Part shown: positions 36,193 through 44,834 of the stretch, piece by piece
Numbering within the stretch: the stretch's first letter is position 1
Layout of the letters: each line of letters starts with the position of its first letter
Source of the DNA: Candidatus Gastranaerophilales bacterium
Lineage (GTDB): Bacteria; Cyanobacteriota; Vampirovibrionia; Gastranaerophilales; Gastranaerophilaceae
DNA: 64,000 nt
Assembly: GCA_944325735.1 (NCBI GenBank)
Contig: CALVBI010000003.1
Coordinates: forward strand, 21,051 to 85,050
Direction: 5' to 3'
The notes under the pieces: generated by a model
The model's input: only the letters and a program-made list of their open reading frames with translations
The model's database searches: none
What the model was told of the DNA's origin: nothing
Made by a program: the position numbers and the translations under genes

Positions 36193-37149
36193 ATGCAAGA
36201 TAAATCTTTAGCACAAATTAATAATTTAGTTGTAGAATATACCACTAACAAAGGCATTCTTGGCGGAAAGAAAATAATTCACGCAGTAAATGGAGTTTCG
36301 TTAGACATACATAAAGGAGAAATTCTCGCAATTGCAGGAGAATCAGGCTGTGGAAAATCGACACTAGCAAAAGCTATTCTAAAATTAGAACCAGCAAAAT
36401 CAGGCGAAATATTATTTAATGACAAAAATATACTATCTCTAAACAAAAAGGAACTTAAAGATTTTAGAAAACACGCACAAATGGTCTTTCAAAACCCATA
36501 TGCAAGTCTGAATCCTAAAATGAAGATTATTGATATCTTAAAAGAACCTCTTGAAATTAATACTGATTATTCAAAAGAAAAAATTTTGGAAATTGTTAAA
36601 GAGAAAATTAAACTAGTAGGATTAGACGAAAATTGTCTTGATTTGTACCCTCATGAATTTTCTGGAGGTCAAAGACAAAGAATTGCAATAGCCAGAGCAC
36701 TTGTTCTTAATCCGGAATTTATACTTGCAGATGAACCTGTGAGTGCACTTGATGTTAGTATTCAAGCTCAAGTTATAAATCTTTTAAAAGAATTAAAAGA
36801 GAAATATAATTTAACAATAATTTTAATTACACATGACATGAGTGTTATTGAATATTTAGCAGATCGTGTTGCAATAATGTACTTAGGAGAAATTGTAGAA
36901 ATTGCTCAAACTGAAGAAATATTCAAAAATCCACTTCATCCTTATACAAAAGCCCTGCTTAGCTCTGTTCCACAAATCAACAAAACAGATAAAAAAATAA
37001 TCTTAAAAGGAGATCTGCCATCACCATCAAATCCTCCTGAAGGTTGTAAATTTCATACAAGATGTCCTTATGCTATGGAGAAATGTAAAACCTGCATACC
37101 AAAAGAAAGTGGGATTAGACATAAAGTCAGATGTTTTATATATGATTAA
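36193..37149 (+). CDS. oligopeptide/dipeptide-type ABC transporter ATP-binding protein (OppF-like)
   Basis: The 318-residue protein has Walker A GESGCGKST, Q-loop MVFQNPYASLNP, signature LYPHEFSGGQRQRIAIARAL, Walker B ILADEPVSALD and H-loop ITHDMS. The C-terminal extension (LPSPSNPPEGCKFHTRCPYA) is the oligopeptide-transporter C-domain, of the OppF/DppF kind that may bind an Fe-S cluster. No permease, binding protein or OppD partner lies nearby. A TAAAAT box ends six bases before the ATG with no Shine-Dalgarno, so the message is probably leaderless. Confidence 0.92.
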   Translation: MQDKSLAQINNLVVEYTTNKGILGGKKIIHAVNGVSLDIHKGEILAIAGESGCGKSTLAKAILKLEPAKSGEILFNDKNILSLNKKELKDFRKHAQMVFQNPYASLNPKMKIIDILKEPLEINTDYSKEKILEIVKEKIKLVGLDENCLDLYPHEFSGGQRQRIAIARALVLNPEFILADEPVSALDVSIQAQVINLLKELKEKYNLTIILITHDMSVIEYLADRVAIMYLGEIVEIAQTEEIFKNPLHPYTKALLSSVPQINKTDKKIILKGDLPSPSNPPEGCKFHTRCPYAMEKCKTCIPKESGIRHKVRCFIYD

Positions 37150-37191
37150 CCCTCTTTAGCAATTTTTTATATTGAGGTGTTTTATGTTGGT

Positions 37192-37947
37192 ATGATTAAA
37201 GTTCTACAAACAGCAAAATTTCCTCTAGAAATTTGCAAAGGCACTTACGAAGAAAGAATTGCACTTGCAAAAGATCTTAACGAAAAATTTTTTAATAAAA
37301 TAAGTCAAAAATTTAAGACTAATGAAATTACTTTTGATGTTTTTACAAAAACATTAAAAAAGAATACTCCTGCAAAAATTCAAATCGAGGTAAATGAATA
37401 TGGCACCAAAAAAGGCGGCTGTACCAGTTTTAAATTAAACAAAAACAAAAATGGGATTGAAGGACTTTTAATGTTTTTTGAAACAAATTCCTATAATAAA
37501 GGAATACGACTATTAAACACTGATATAACCCTGCATGAAACTTTCCACTATTTTAGTCACCTTGCAAACCCAAAACACACTGCAAGAGTATGCAAAATGT
37601 ATGAAAAAGGTCTTTTGGATAAAACAGAAAAATTCTACAATGAAAATTTATATACAAAAAAAGAGCTTAATATAAACAAATTAAAAGAAAATCTCAATCA
37701 ATTTTTAAAAGATTTCACCATGCAAGATCAAATTGAATTCTTACAAAATAGCAGGTATAGAATGATTGAAGAATACAATGCTTTTGATGAAGGTTATAAA
37801 TACCTTGATAAAATTCAAGATGAACATCCTAACTTGATATGTGAAAAAATTTACGGAAGAGAAAAAGAAGAATACAATTTCCCCGAAAAAATTAAAATCG
37901 TAACTGATAAACTTAAAGAAGTTATTGATAAAAACAGAAAAAGTTAA
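37192..37947 (+). CDS. uncharacterised protein with an HExxH motif
   Basis: I do not recognise this protein of about 251 residues. It has a possible zinc-peptidase motif HETFHYFSHLANP (HETFH at about 115-119) after a hydrophobic-polar helix, in an otherwise soluble, lysine-rich protein without a signal peptide. ATG 37192 is preferred (GAGGTG 12 bases upstream); a GTG at 37177 would extend it by five residues but overlaps that site. It sits 42 bases after the ABC ATPase gene on the same strand. Proteolytic activity is only inferred from the motif. Confidence 0.6.
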   Translation: MIKVLQTAKFPLEICKGTYEERIALAKDLNEKFFNKISQKFKTNEITFDVFTKTLKKNTPAKIQIEVNEYGTKKGGCTSFKLNKNKNGIEGLLMFFETNSYNKGIRLLNTDITLHETFHYFSHLANPKHTARVCKMYEKGLLDKTEKFYNENLYTKKELNINKLKENLNQFLKDFTMQDQIEFLQNSRYRMIEEYNAFDEGYKYLDKIQDEHPNLICEKIYGREKEEYNFPEKIKIVTDKLKEVIDKNRKS

Positions 37948-37955
37948 TTTGTTTA

Positions 37956-37970
37956 TGCTAAAATCCAAAT
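37956..37970 (+). promoter_or_regulatory. smpB extended -10, leaderless arrangement
   Basis: TGCTAAAAT (37956-37964) ends six bases before the smpB ATG; no Shine-Dalgarno lies between. Confidence 0.5.
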
Positions 37971-38423
37971 ATGGACAGAAAAATTGTTACAACAAACAGA
38001 AAAGCATTTCATGACTACAGTATTATTGAAAAATATGTAGCAGGAATTGTGCTGACCGGAACAGAAATTAAATCAATACGCAAAAATGCAATTAACTTAA
38101 AAGACAGCTTTTGCAAAATTGAAGACAATGAAATTTTTCTGTACAAATGTCACATTTCTCCATACGAACAAGGAAACAGATTTAATCACGAAGCAGAAAG
38201 AATAAGAAAACTTTTGCTTACAAAAAAAGAAATTCTAAAAATGCATACCAAAGTGAAACAAGACAATTATACAATTATTCCTCTTGAAGTCTTTTTATCA
38301 CATGGATTTGCAAAAATAGAAATAGGTCTTGCTAAAGGTAAAAAATTACACGATAAAAGAGATGATATAGCAAAAAAAGACCAAAAAAGAGAGATGGACA
38401 GAGCATCCAAAATCAGATACTAA
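37971..38423 (+). CDS. smpB: SsrA-binding protein
   Basis: The 150-residue protein has the SmpB pattern: NRKAFHDYSIIEKYVAGIVL, TGTEIKSIRKNAINLKDSF, HISPYEQGNRFNHE, and the C-terminal KGKKLHDKRDDIAKKDQKR tail. It binds tmRNA and brings it to stalled ribosomes for trans-translation; the tagged products are degraded by ClpXP, also encoded here. No tmRNA gene was found in the window. Confidence 0.96.
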   Translation: MDRKIVTTNRKAFHDYSIIEKYVAGIVLTGTEIKSIRKNAINLKDSFCKIEDNEIFLYKCHISPYEQGNRFNHEAERIRKLLLTKKEILKMHTKVKQDNYTIIPLEVFLSHGFAKIEIGLAKGKKLHDKRDDIAKKDQKREMDRASKIRY

Positions 38424-38438
38424 TTTGGAGATAAGAAT

Positions 38439-39413
38439 ATGAAGGTCGTTATTTTAGGCAAAGGCGAAATGCTCGCAAACTTAATTGAGGGCACTCTTGA
38501 TGCAAATTGTGAAATTGCTGGCATTTTTAGATATGAAAGAACAGTAATGCCTGAAATATTACTCGCCATAAAAGATTTTTTCAAAAGCTCACCAGAAGTA
38601 ACTCTAATAAAACAAAATAAATTCAATGAAATCAAACTAAAATCAGCGAATTCCGAAGAATTTAAAAAAGAAATTTTGAAATTAAATGCAGATGTCATTC
38701 TTGTTGGCACATGGCGTGAAAAATTAAAGAAAGAAATTATCGACTTGCCTGTAATAGCCTCTATAAATGTACATCCGTCATATTTACCTAAATATCGAGG
38801 TCCAAATCCTTATTTACAAACTATTTTACATAGAGAAAAAAAATCAGGTGTAACTTTTCACCTAATAGATGAAAAATTTGATAACGGAGCAATTCTTAAA
38901 CAACAAGAAATAGATATCATGCCTGACGACACCTCAAAAGAACTTAAAGCAAGAACTGTCTATCAAGCAAGAAAGTTATGCACGACAATATTGAATGACT
39001 TAGATTCAGGCATAATAATCCCGGTTGCTCAAAACGAAAAAGAAGCAACTTATTTTCCAAACATTAAACCAGAGGATATGATACTCGATTTCAAAAAAGA
39101 AAATGCAGAAGAAATTCATGCCAGAATACGAGCATTCCACCCTTGGCTACCTTGTTATGTAACAGTAAAAAATAAATATCTTATTCCAAACCCATACAAA
39201 CTTAGAATATTAGATGAAGAACATACTACTAAAATTTTAAACAAAAATAAAATACAAAACCCAAAAGTTGGAGACATAATCAATACAAATTATAAATCCC
39301 GCTCTATCACAGTATTATGTAAAGATTGGAAATCAATAAAAATGGTCGGAGTTAATCTCTATGGATTTTTTAACCGACCATTCACAAGATTATTTCTTAA
39401 AAATCTGCTTTAG
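38439..39413 (+). CDS. methionyl-tRNA formyltransferase-like enzyme
   Basis: The 324-residue protein has a formyltransferase domain with the catalytic triad in SINVHPSYLPKYRGPNPY (Asn110, His112) and GVTFHLIDEKFDNGAIL (Asp148), then a C-terminal domain (about 205-310) containing KPEDMILDFKKENAEEIHAR and RAFHPWLPCYV, as in Fmt. The usual target is the amino group of Met-tRNA. The N-terminus (VVILGKGEMLANLIEGTL) and the absence of an adjacent deformylase leave open a paralogue acting on a sugar nucleotide. It is 15 bases downstream of smpB and ends four bases inside hydG. Confidence 0.8.
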   Translation: MKVVILGKGEMLANLIEGTLDANCEIAGIFRYERTVMPEILLAIKDFFKSSPEVTLIKQNKFNEIKLKSANSEEFKKEILKLNADVILVGTWREKLKKEIIDLPVIASINVHPSYLPKYRGPNPYLQTILHREKKSGVTFHLIDEKFDNGAILKQQEIDIMPDDTSKELKARTVYQARKLCTTILNDLDSGIIIPVAQNEKEATYFPNIKPEDMILDFKKENAEEIHARIRAFHPWLPCYVTVKNKYLIPNPYKLRILDEEHTTKILNKNKIQNPKVGDIINTNYKSRSITVLCKDWKSIKMVGVNLYGFFNRPFTRLFLKNLL

Positions 39414-40831
39414 AAATTGTAATCCCTTCCGCCTTCTTCAATCTTTTTCAAATCTTCTGCAACTTTCAATTTAACACATTCAGGAGATTCTAAGATTCTT
39501 AATTCATTTTGGATTAAATCATTTCCAACTTTTTTAGTTTCTTCAGATGCATAATCTTCTAAATACTCTTTTAAAGTTAAAATAGCATTCGGATGGCAGA
39601 AATTGTGGATTTGTTTTTCCTTACAAATTTCCATAAACCTGTCACCAGTTCTGCCGTTGCGGTAACAAGCAGTACAGAAACTAGGCAAATATCCAAGTTC
39701 CATTAGCCACTTTATAACTTCATCTAACGGACGTCTATCTGATACATCAAACTGTGCAGATTCTTCTTTTTCTGGCATTGGATTAAAATATCCGCCAACA
39801 CTTGTCTTTGAACCACCAGAAATTTGAGAAACACCAAGTTCAAGAACTCTTTTTCTACATTCAGCACTTTCTCTTGTAGATACAATCATGCCTGTATAAG
39901 GAACTGCAATTCTAATACAAGCAACAATTTTGGCAAAAGTATCATCATCAATTCCATTATCAAATACATCAGGGTCAATATCATCAGCTCTACGAATTCT
40001 TGGAACGCTAATTGTATGAGGTCCAACACCATATACAGCTTCTAAATGCTCAGCATGCATTAATAACCCAGCAAATTCATAACGGTATAATTCAAGCCCG
40101 AACAAAACACCTAAACCAACATCATCAATACCACCTTGCATAGCTCTGTCCATAGCTTCTGTGTGGTATTTATAATTATGTTTAGGTCCTGTAGGATGGA
40201 GTTTTTCATAACTTTCTTTATGGTAAGTTTCTTGGAACAGAATATAAGTTCCAATACCTGCATCGTGTAATTTTTTATAATTTTCAACGGTTGTAGCTGC
40301 AATATTGACATTGACACGTCTTATAGAACCGTTTTTATGTTTAATTCCATAAATTGTCTTAATAGACTCTAAAATATATTCCAAAGGGTTATTAACAGGA
40401 TCTTCGCCGGCTTCTATCGCTAAACGCTTATGTCCCATATCTTGCAAAGCAATAACTTCATTTTTTATCTCCTCTTGAGTTAATTTTCTGCGAGGAATAT
40501 GTTTGTTTTTCGCATGGTATGGGCAATAAACACAACCATTCACACAATAGTTAGATAAATAAAGAGGAGCAAACAAAACAATTCTGTTACCATAATATTC
40601 TTGTTTTATTTTTTTAGCCAATTCAAAAATTTCATTGTTTTTATCTTCATTTTCACAAGCTAAAAGAACAGATGCTTCTCTATGAGATAAGCCTTTGCCT
40701 AATTTTGCTTTCTCTAAGATTTTATCAACTAATTCCAAATTATTTTTATTTTCATCAGCATATTTTAACGTATCAAGAATTTCTTCATGTGAAATAAACT
40801 CGTCTGCATCAAGTGACTTTGGATTATACAT
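39410..40831 (-). CDS. hydG: [FeFe] hydrogenase H-cluster maturase HydG (radical SAM)
   Basis: The 473-residue protein carries the radical-SAM cluster motif CVNGCVYC (Cys96, Cys100, Cys103) and the HydG-specific C-terminal Cys motif in FCTACYRNGRTGDRF and HNFCHPNA. HydG cleaves tyrosine to give CO and cyanide for the H-cluster. ThiH, its relative, lacks the C-terminal cluster motif. HydE, HydF and the hydrogenase are not in the window. The gene implies hydrogen metabolism and an anaerobic lifestyle. Confidence 0.94.
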   Translation of the reverse strand: MYNPKSLDADEFISHEEILDTLKYADENKNNLELVDKILEKAKLGKGLSHREASVLLACENEDKNNEIFELAKKIKQEYYGNRIVLFAPLYLSNYCVNGCVYCPYHAKNKHIPRRKLTQEEIKNEVIALQDMGHKRLAIEAGEDPVNNPLEYILESIKTIYGIKHKNGSIRRVNVNIAATTVENYKKLHDAGIGTYILFQETYHKESYEKLHPTGPKHNYKYHTEAMDRAMQGGIDDVGLGVLFGLELYRYEFAGLLMHAEHLEAVYGVGPHTISVPRIRRADDIDPDVFDNGIDDDTFAKIVACIRIAVPYTGMIVSTRESAECRKRVLELGVSQISGGSKTSVGGYFNPMPEKEESAQFDVSDRRPLDEVIKWLMELGYLPSFCTACYRNGRTGDRFMEICKEKQIHNFCHPNAILTLKEYLEDYASEETKKVGNDLIQNELRILESPECVKLKVAEDLKKIEEGGRDYNF

Positions 40832-40890
40832 ATTAATTTTCTCCCCTTATCAAAAGCATGATACCCCTGTAAAACTTAAAAGTAAATAGG

Positions 40891-41946
40891 CTAAATTCTT
40901 ACGACAAACCCACCGCCAATCAAGTGTTTGTCTTCAATATCATAAATAACACCCGACTGACCATTTGTTACAGAATTTACAGGTTCATAAAATTCAATAT
41001 CTGCAAAATCATCAAAAAGCCTTACATGAGCCTTTTTATGTTCCATATTATAACGAATTTTAACCCAAGCATCAAATTCTTTTTTCTCAATTGGGTATGT
41101 TAAATTCAAATTAGTTATTTTTAAATTTTTCTTATAATTATCTTCTTCCCTGCCGACATATACAATATTTTTTTCAGGATTTATATCAATCACATACAAA
41201 GGATAAGGAGCTGCAATCCCAATCCCCTTACGCTGTCCTATTGTATATTGGTAACAACCGTTATGCACTCCCCACTTTTTACCTGTCAAAATATCTATAA
41301 AATCACCTTTGTTTTCACCTAATTTTTCTGACAGGAATTTTTTTGTAGTCATAGGCTTTTGAATAAAACAAATATCCTGACTTTCTTTTGAATCTTTTGG
41401 AGGTAAATCAAAATCCACTGCAATCTTTTTTACTTCAGACTTTTCATAATGATATAAAGGAAATATTGTCTTAGATAACTGTTTTTGACCTAAACGATAA
41501 AGAAAATATAATTGATCCTTGTGTTCGTCTTTTGCTGGGTATAACTTATAAATACCGTCAACACATCTAATATCAGCATAATGACCTGTTGCAAATACAT
41601 CTGCTTTTAACTCATTAATTGCATAATCGAAAAGCACACCCCATTTAATAAACTGATTACATACAATACATGGATTAGGTGTTTTCCCTGATTTATAAGC
41701 ATCTACAAAATAATCAATTATTTTTTCTTTGAACAAAGAAACAGCATCAAATACATGCAAATCAATTCCAAGTTTGTCTGCTACACGTTTTGCATTTTTT
41801 ACAACAATATCTGATGCCTCAGAATCTATCATTCGGCCCGTTAGACCTACAACCTCATATCCTTGTTTTTGAAGCAAAAGAGCTGTGACAGAACTATCAA
41901 CACCACCACTCATTGCAACAACAGCTTTTTTAGACATACTTTCCAT
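40891..41946 (-). CDS. mnmA: tRNA-specific 2-thiouridylase
   Basis: The 351-residue protein has the PP-loop AMSGGVDSSVTALLL, the first catalytic Cys in PNPCIVCNQFIKWG, FATGHYADI, the second Cys in SQDICFIQ, and the C-terminal beta-barrel domain (TIGQRKGIGI). It inserts sulfur at U34 of Lys, Glu and Gln tRNAs. ATG 41946 is chosen because TGTTAAAAT ends six bases before it, a leaderless layout repeated in this window; ATG 41937 is an alternative. Confidence 0.94.
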   Translation of the reverse strand: MESMSKKAVVAMSGGVDSSVTALLLQKQGYEVVGLTGRMIDSEASDIVVKNAKRVADKLGIDLHVFDAVSLFKEKIIDYFVDAYKSGKTPNPCIVCNQFIKWGVLFDYAINELKADVFATGHYADIRCVDGIYKLYPAKDEHKDQLYFLYRLGQKQLSKTIFPLYHYEKSEVKKIAVDFDLPPKDSKESQDICFIQKPMTTKKFLSEKLGENKGDFIDILTGKKWGVHNGCYQYTIGQRKGIGIAAPYPLYVIDINPEKNIVYVGREEDNYKKNLKITNLNLTYPIEKKEFDAWVKIRYNMEHKKAHVRLFDDFADIEFYEPVNSVTNGQSGVIYDIEDKHLIGGGFVVRI

Positions 41947-41961
41947 ATCAAAATTTTAACA
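41947..41961 (-). promoter_or_regulatory. mnmA extended -10, leaderless arrangement
   Basis: On the minus strand TGTTAAAAT ends at 41953, six bases before the ATG at 41946; no Shine-Dalgarno between. Confidence 0.5.
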
Positions 41962-42020
41962 TAAAAATTGACTTGATAGTATTCGGATAGTAAAATTATC
42001 ATATTAATAAGGAGAGTTTT

Positions 42021-43295
42021 ATGGAAATTAAATCAGTAATATTAGCTGCCGGCAAAGGCACAAGAATGAAATCAAATACCCCAAAAGTTTTACATAAAAT
42101 ATTTGAAAAACCTTTACTTGGATATGTATTAGATAATGTAAAAAATATAGTAAATGAATCTTTTGTAATAGTAGGACATCATGCAGAAGAAGTTACAGAA
42201 TATGTAGAAAAGAATTACAAAACAGCTAAAACTGTTTTGCAATCACCTCAATTAGGAACAGGTCATGCAGTATCAATGGTATGTCCTGCATTAGAAAACT
42301 TTGAAGGGCAAGTAATTATACTATGCGGGGATACTCCATTAATTACAGAAGATACATTGAAAAAATTTGTAGAATACCATAACTCTAACAATTCAGATTT
42401 AACCGTAATGAGTACTATTTTTGAAAACCCTACTAATTACGGAAGAATTATAAGAGAAGCAGATAATTCTCTAAAATGTATAGTTGAAGAAAAAGATGCA
42501 ACACCTGATCAAAAAGCTGTAAAAGAAGTTAATGCAGGAATCTATTGTCTTAACTGGGGAAAAATTAAACCAGCTTTTTCTCAATTAACAAGTAATAACG
42601 CACAAGGTGAATATTATCTTACTGACATAATTGCTTGGGGTAAAAAGAATAATCTTAATGTTAACGCATTTATCTTAGAAAACAGCGACGAAATTTACGG
42701 TATTAATTCTCGTTCAAACTTAGCTACTGCAACTAAAATAATGAATGACAGAAAATTAAATTCATTAATGGATAATGGTGTTACAATTGTAGATCCTGCA
42801 TCTACTTGGATTTCAGAAGATACAGAAATCGGAGCCGATACAATAATTTATCCGTCAACTTACATTGAGGGGAAAAATAAAATCGGGAAGAACTGCAAAA
42901 TTGGACCTTGCGCACACCTAAGAGGTGATGTTGAAATCTCTGACAACTGCAAAATCGGGAATTTTGTAGAAGTAAAAAAAGCAAAGATTGACCATAACAC
43001 AAATGCCGGTCACCTAAGCTATATAGGAGATGCAGAACTAGGTGCACACATAAATATCGGAGCAGGCACAATCACCGCAAATTATGATCCGATTACAAAA
43101 ACAAAAAGCAAAACAATTTTAAAAGATAACGTAAAAATCGGTTCAAACACAGTACTTGTAGCTCCAGTAGAAATTGGAGAAGGTACAAATATTGGAGCAG
43201 GAAGTGTTATCACTAAAAACATTGGTGAATGGGCACTTGGTATTACAAGAGCACCGTTAAGAATTCTCGAAAATTGGGTTAAAAAGAAAATGTAA
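42021..43295 (+). CDS. glmU: bifunctional N-acetylglucosamine-1-phosphate uridyltransferase / glucosamine-1-phosphate acetyltransferase
   Basis: The N-terminal nucleotidyltransferase has LAAGKGTRMKSNTPKVLH, LGTGHAV and ILCGDTPLI. The C-terminal left-handed beta-helix has GNFVEVKKAKI, the catalytic region HLSYIGDAELG and INIGAGTITANYD. At 424 residues it is shorter than the usual 450 or so, with the loss at the C-terminal tail after LRILENWVKKKM. It makes UDP-GlcNAc for peptidoglycan and LPS. A Shine-Dalgarno AAGGAGAG precedes it and a terminator follows. Confidence 0.95.
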   Translation: MEIKSVILAAGKGTRMKSNTPKVLHKIFEKPLLGYVLDNVKNIVNESFVIVGHHAEEVTEYVEKNYKTAKTVLQSPQLGTGHAVSMVCPALENFEGQVIILCGDTPLITEDTLKKFVEYHNSNNSDLTVMSTIFENPTNYGRIIREADNSLKCIVEEKDATPDQKAVKEVNAGIYCLNWGKIKPAFSQLTSNNAQGEYYLTDIIAWGKKNNLNVNAFILENSDEIYGINSRSNLATATKIMNDRKLNSLMDNGVTIVDPASTWISEDTEIGADTIIYPSTYIEGKNKIGKNCKIGPCAHLRGDVEISDNCKIGNFVEVKKAKIDHNTNAGHLSYIGDAELGAHINIGAGTITANYDPITKTKSKTILKDNVKIGSNTVLVAPVEIGEGTNIGAGSVITKNIGEWALGITRAPLRILENWVKKKM

Positions 43296-43304
43296 AAATA
43301 GATT

Positions 43305-43333
43305 AAAAAAATTCCCTTAAAGGGAATTTTTTT
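43305..43333 (+). terminator. glmU terminator
   Basis: ATTCCCTTAAAGGGAAT hairpin followed by a T-run, ten bases after the glmU stop. Confidence 0.85.
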
Positions 43334-43352
43334 ATATGTTAAAATTAGAACT

Positions 43353-44753
43353 ATGAGCACAAAAGAAATAAAATGGACAATGTTTGTAATCACTGCAGTC
43401 GGCAATTTTATTGCCATGCTTGATTCTACAACCGTTAATTTAGCTCTTTATCCAATGTCTGTTGATTTACATGTTACTATGGGACAAATCCAATGGGTAA
43501 TGATTGCTTATATGCTTGTGCTCACTGTATTTTTACCATTTTTTGGAAAACTCGGCGATATATTTCCAAAAAATAAATTATACTCAATCGGTTTTGGAAT
43601 TTTTGCATTAGGAGCTTTCTTAAACACAACTGCAGGAAGTTTTGGATTACTAATTGCATACAGGTGCTTAGAAGCACTTGGAGCATCTATTATGCTTTCA
43701 AACGCTCAAGCAATTATCGCAACAATTTTTAAAAACGAAAGACGAGGAAAAGCTCTCGGACTTAATGGTTGTTTGGTTGCAATTGGGGGAATGAGCGGAC
43801 CTGCATTAGGCGGAATTTTAATTAATTCCTTTGGCTGGCATTCAGTATTTATCCCCTGCATTCCTGTAGCCTTAATCGGAGCATATTACGCCTACAAAGT
43901 GCTCCCTCATCACGCTAAAATCGATATTACAAATTTCAAATTTGATTATAAAGGTTTTATCTATTTTACAATAAGTTTGTTTGCATTGTTGCTTGCAATA
44001 TCTGAAGGACACAGCTGGGGTTGGAATTCGCTAAAAATAATTTCTCTTGGCATAATTACACTGATATTTGGAATATTATTTTATATCAGAGATCACAAAA
44101 TTAACTATCCATTAATCAATTTCTCAATGTTCAAAATTAAACCGTTCACATACGGAAATCTTGCTGTAATGACATCTTATATGGCAATGTATACAAACAG
44201 TATTTTACTACCATTCTTTTTACAAGAAATACTTAAATATAACGCATTAGTAACAGGCCTTTTAATCTTGCCCTATTCTGTTACATTATCTTTTATAGCA
44301 CCGATTGCAGGAAGATTATCAGGAAAATACGGAAGCAGACAACTAACAATTGCCGGGCCAATTTTATATTGCATAGCACTTTTATTGTTTACGATATACA
44401 ACAAAAATGTTGCTATGTGGCAAATAGTTTTTGCATCAGGACTTATGGGAATAGGTAATGGACTGTTTCAGTCACCATCAAATAACGCGATTATGACAAG
44501 TGTTCAAAAACATGAAGTAGGTATAGCATCAGGAATTTTAGCACTATCAAGGAATATGGGCAATATACTTGGAGTTGCAGTAACAATTACATTATTTGAA
44601 ACATTTAGAAATATTTTTATAGAATCAGGCAAAGTTTATGATTTAGCATTTTTATTCTCATACAGAACAACTATGTGCTTTGGAATCTTATTTGGCTTAT
44701 CTTGCCTTACTTTTGCATATATTGCTTACAAACCTCACAAAACTACACATTAA
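43353..44753 (+). CDS. MFS transporter, DHA2 (14-helix multidrug exporter) family
   Basis: The 466-residue membrane protein begins with the DHA2 pattern FIAMLDSTTVNLALYPM (motif D1), then WVMIAYMLVLTVFLPFFGKLGDIFPKN cut here only for position (motif A, about residues 50-75) and GGMSGPALGGILI (motif C). Many hydrophobic helices follow to the end. These proton-driven exporters remove drugs or metabolites; the substrate cannot be read from sequence. A TGTTAAAAT box ends seven bases before the ATG with no Shine-Dalgarno. Confidence 0.88.
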   Translation: MSTKEIKWTMFVITAVGNFIAMLDSTTVNLALYPMSVDLHVTMGQIQWVMIAYMLVLTVFLPFFGKLGDIFPKNKLYSIGFGIFALGAFLNTTAGSFGLLIAYRCLEALGASIMLSNAQAIIATIFKNERRGKALGLNGCLVAIGGMSGPALGGILINSFGWHSVFIPCIPVALIGAYYAYKVLPHHAKIDITNFKFDYKGFIYFTISLFALLLAISEGHSWGWNSLKIISLGIITLIFGILFYIRDHKINYPLINFSMFKIKPFTYGNLAVMTSYMAMYTNSILLPFFLQEILKYNALVTGLLILPYSVTLSFIAPIAGRLSGKYGSRQLTIAGPILYCIALLLFTIYNKNVAMWQIVFASGLMGIGNGLFQSPSNNAIMTSVQKHEVGIASGILALSRNMGNILGVAVTITLFETFRNIFIESGKVYDLAFLFSYRTTMCFGILFGLSCLTFAYIAYKPHKTTH

Positions 44754-44776
44754 ACTTGAAAATTAATTATCACTAA

Positions 44777-44804
44777 TATAAAATATGAGTGTAAAGTTTA
44801 CACT
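44777..44804 (+). promoter_or_regulatory. typA promoter region with 17-bp palindrome
   Basis: A TATAAAAT box (44777-44784) is followed directly by the perfect palindrome AGTGTAAAGTTTACACT (44788-44804), about 30 bases before the typA ATG. It could be an operator at the transcription start. Confidence 0.45.
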
Positions 44805-44834
44805 AAACAATCAATTTATAAATGGCAGGGAACT

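Noticed and set aside
42802..43417. Minus-strand open frames of 89 and 111 codons opposite the end of glmU and the start of the MFS gene
   Set aside because: They overlap strongly supported genes and a terminator, and the proteins have no recognisable features.
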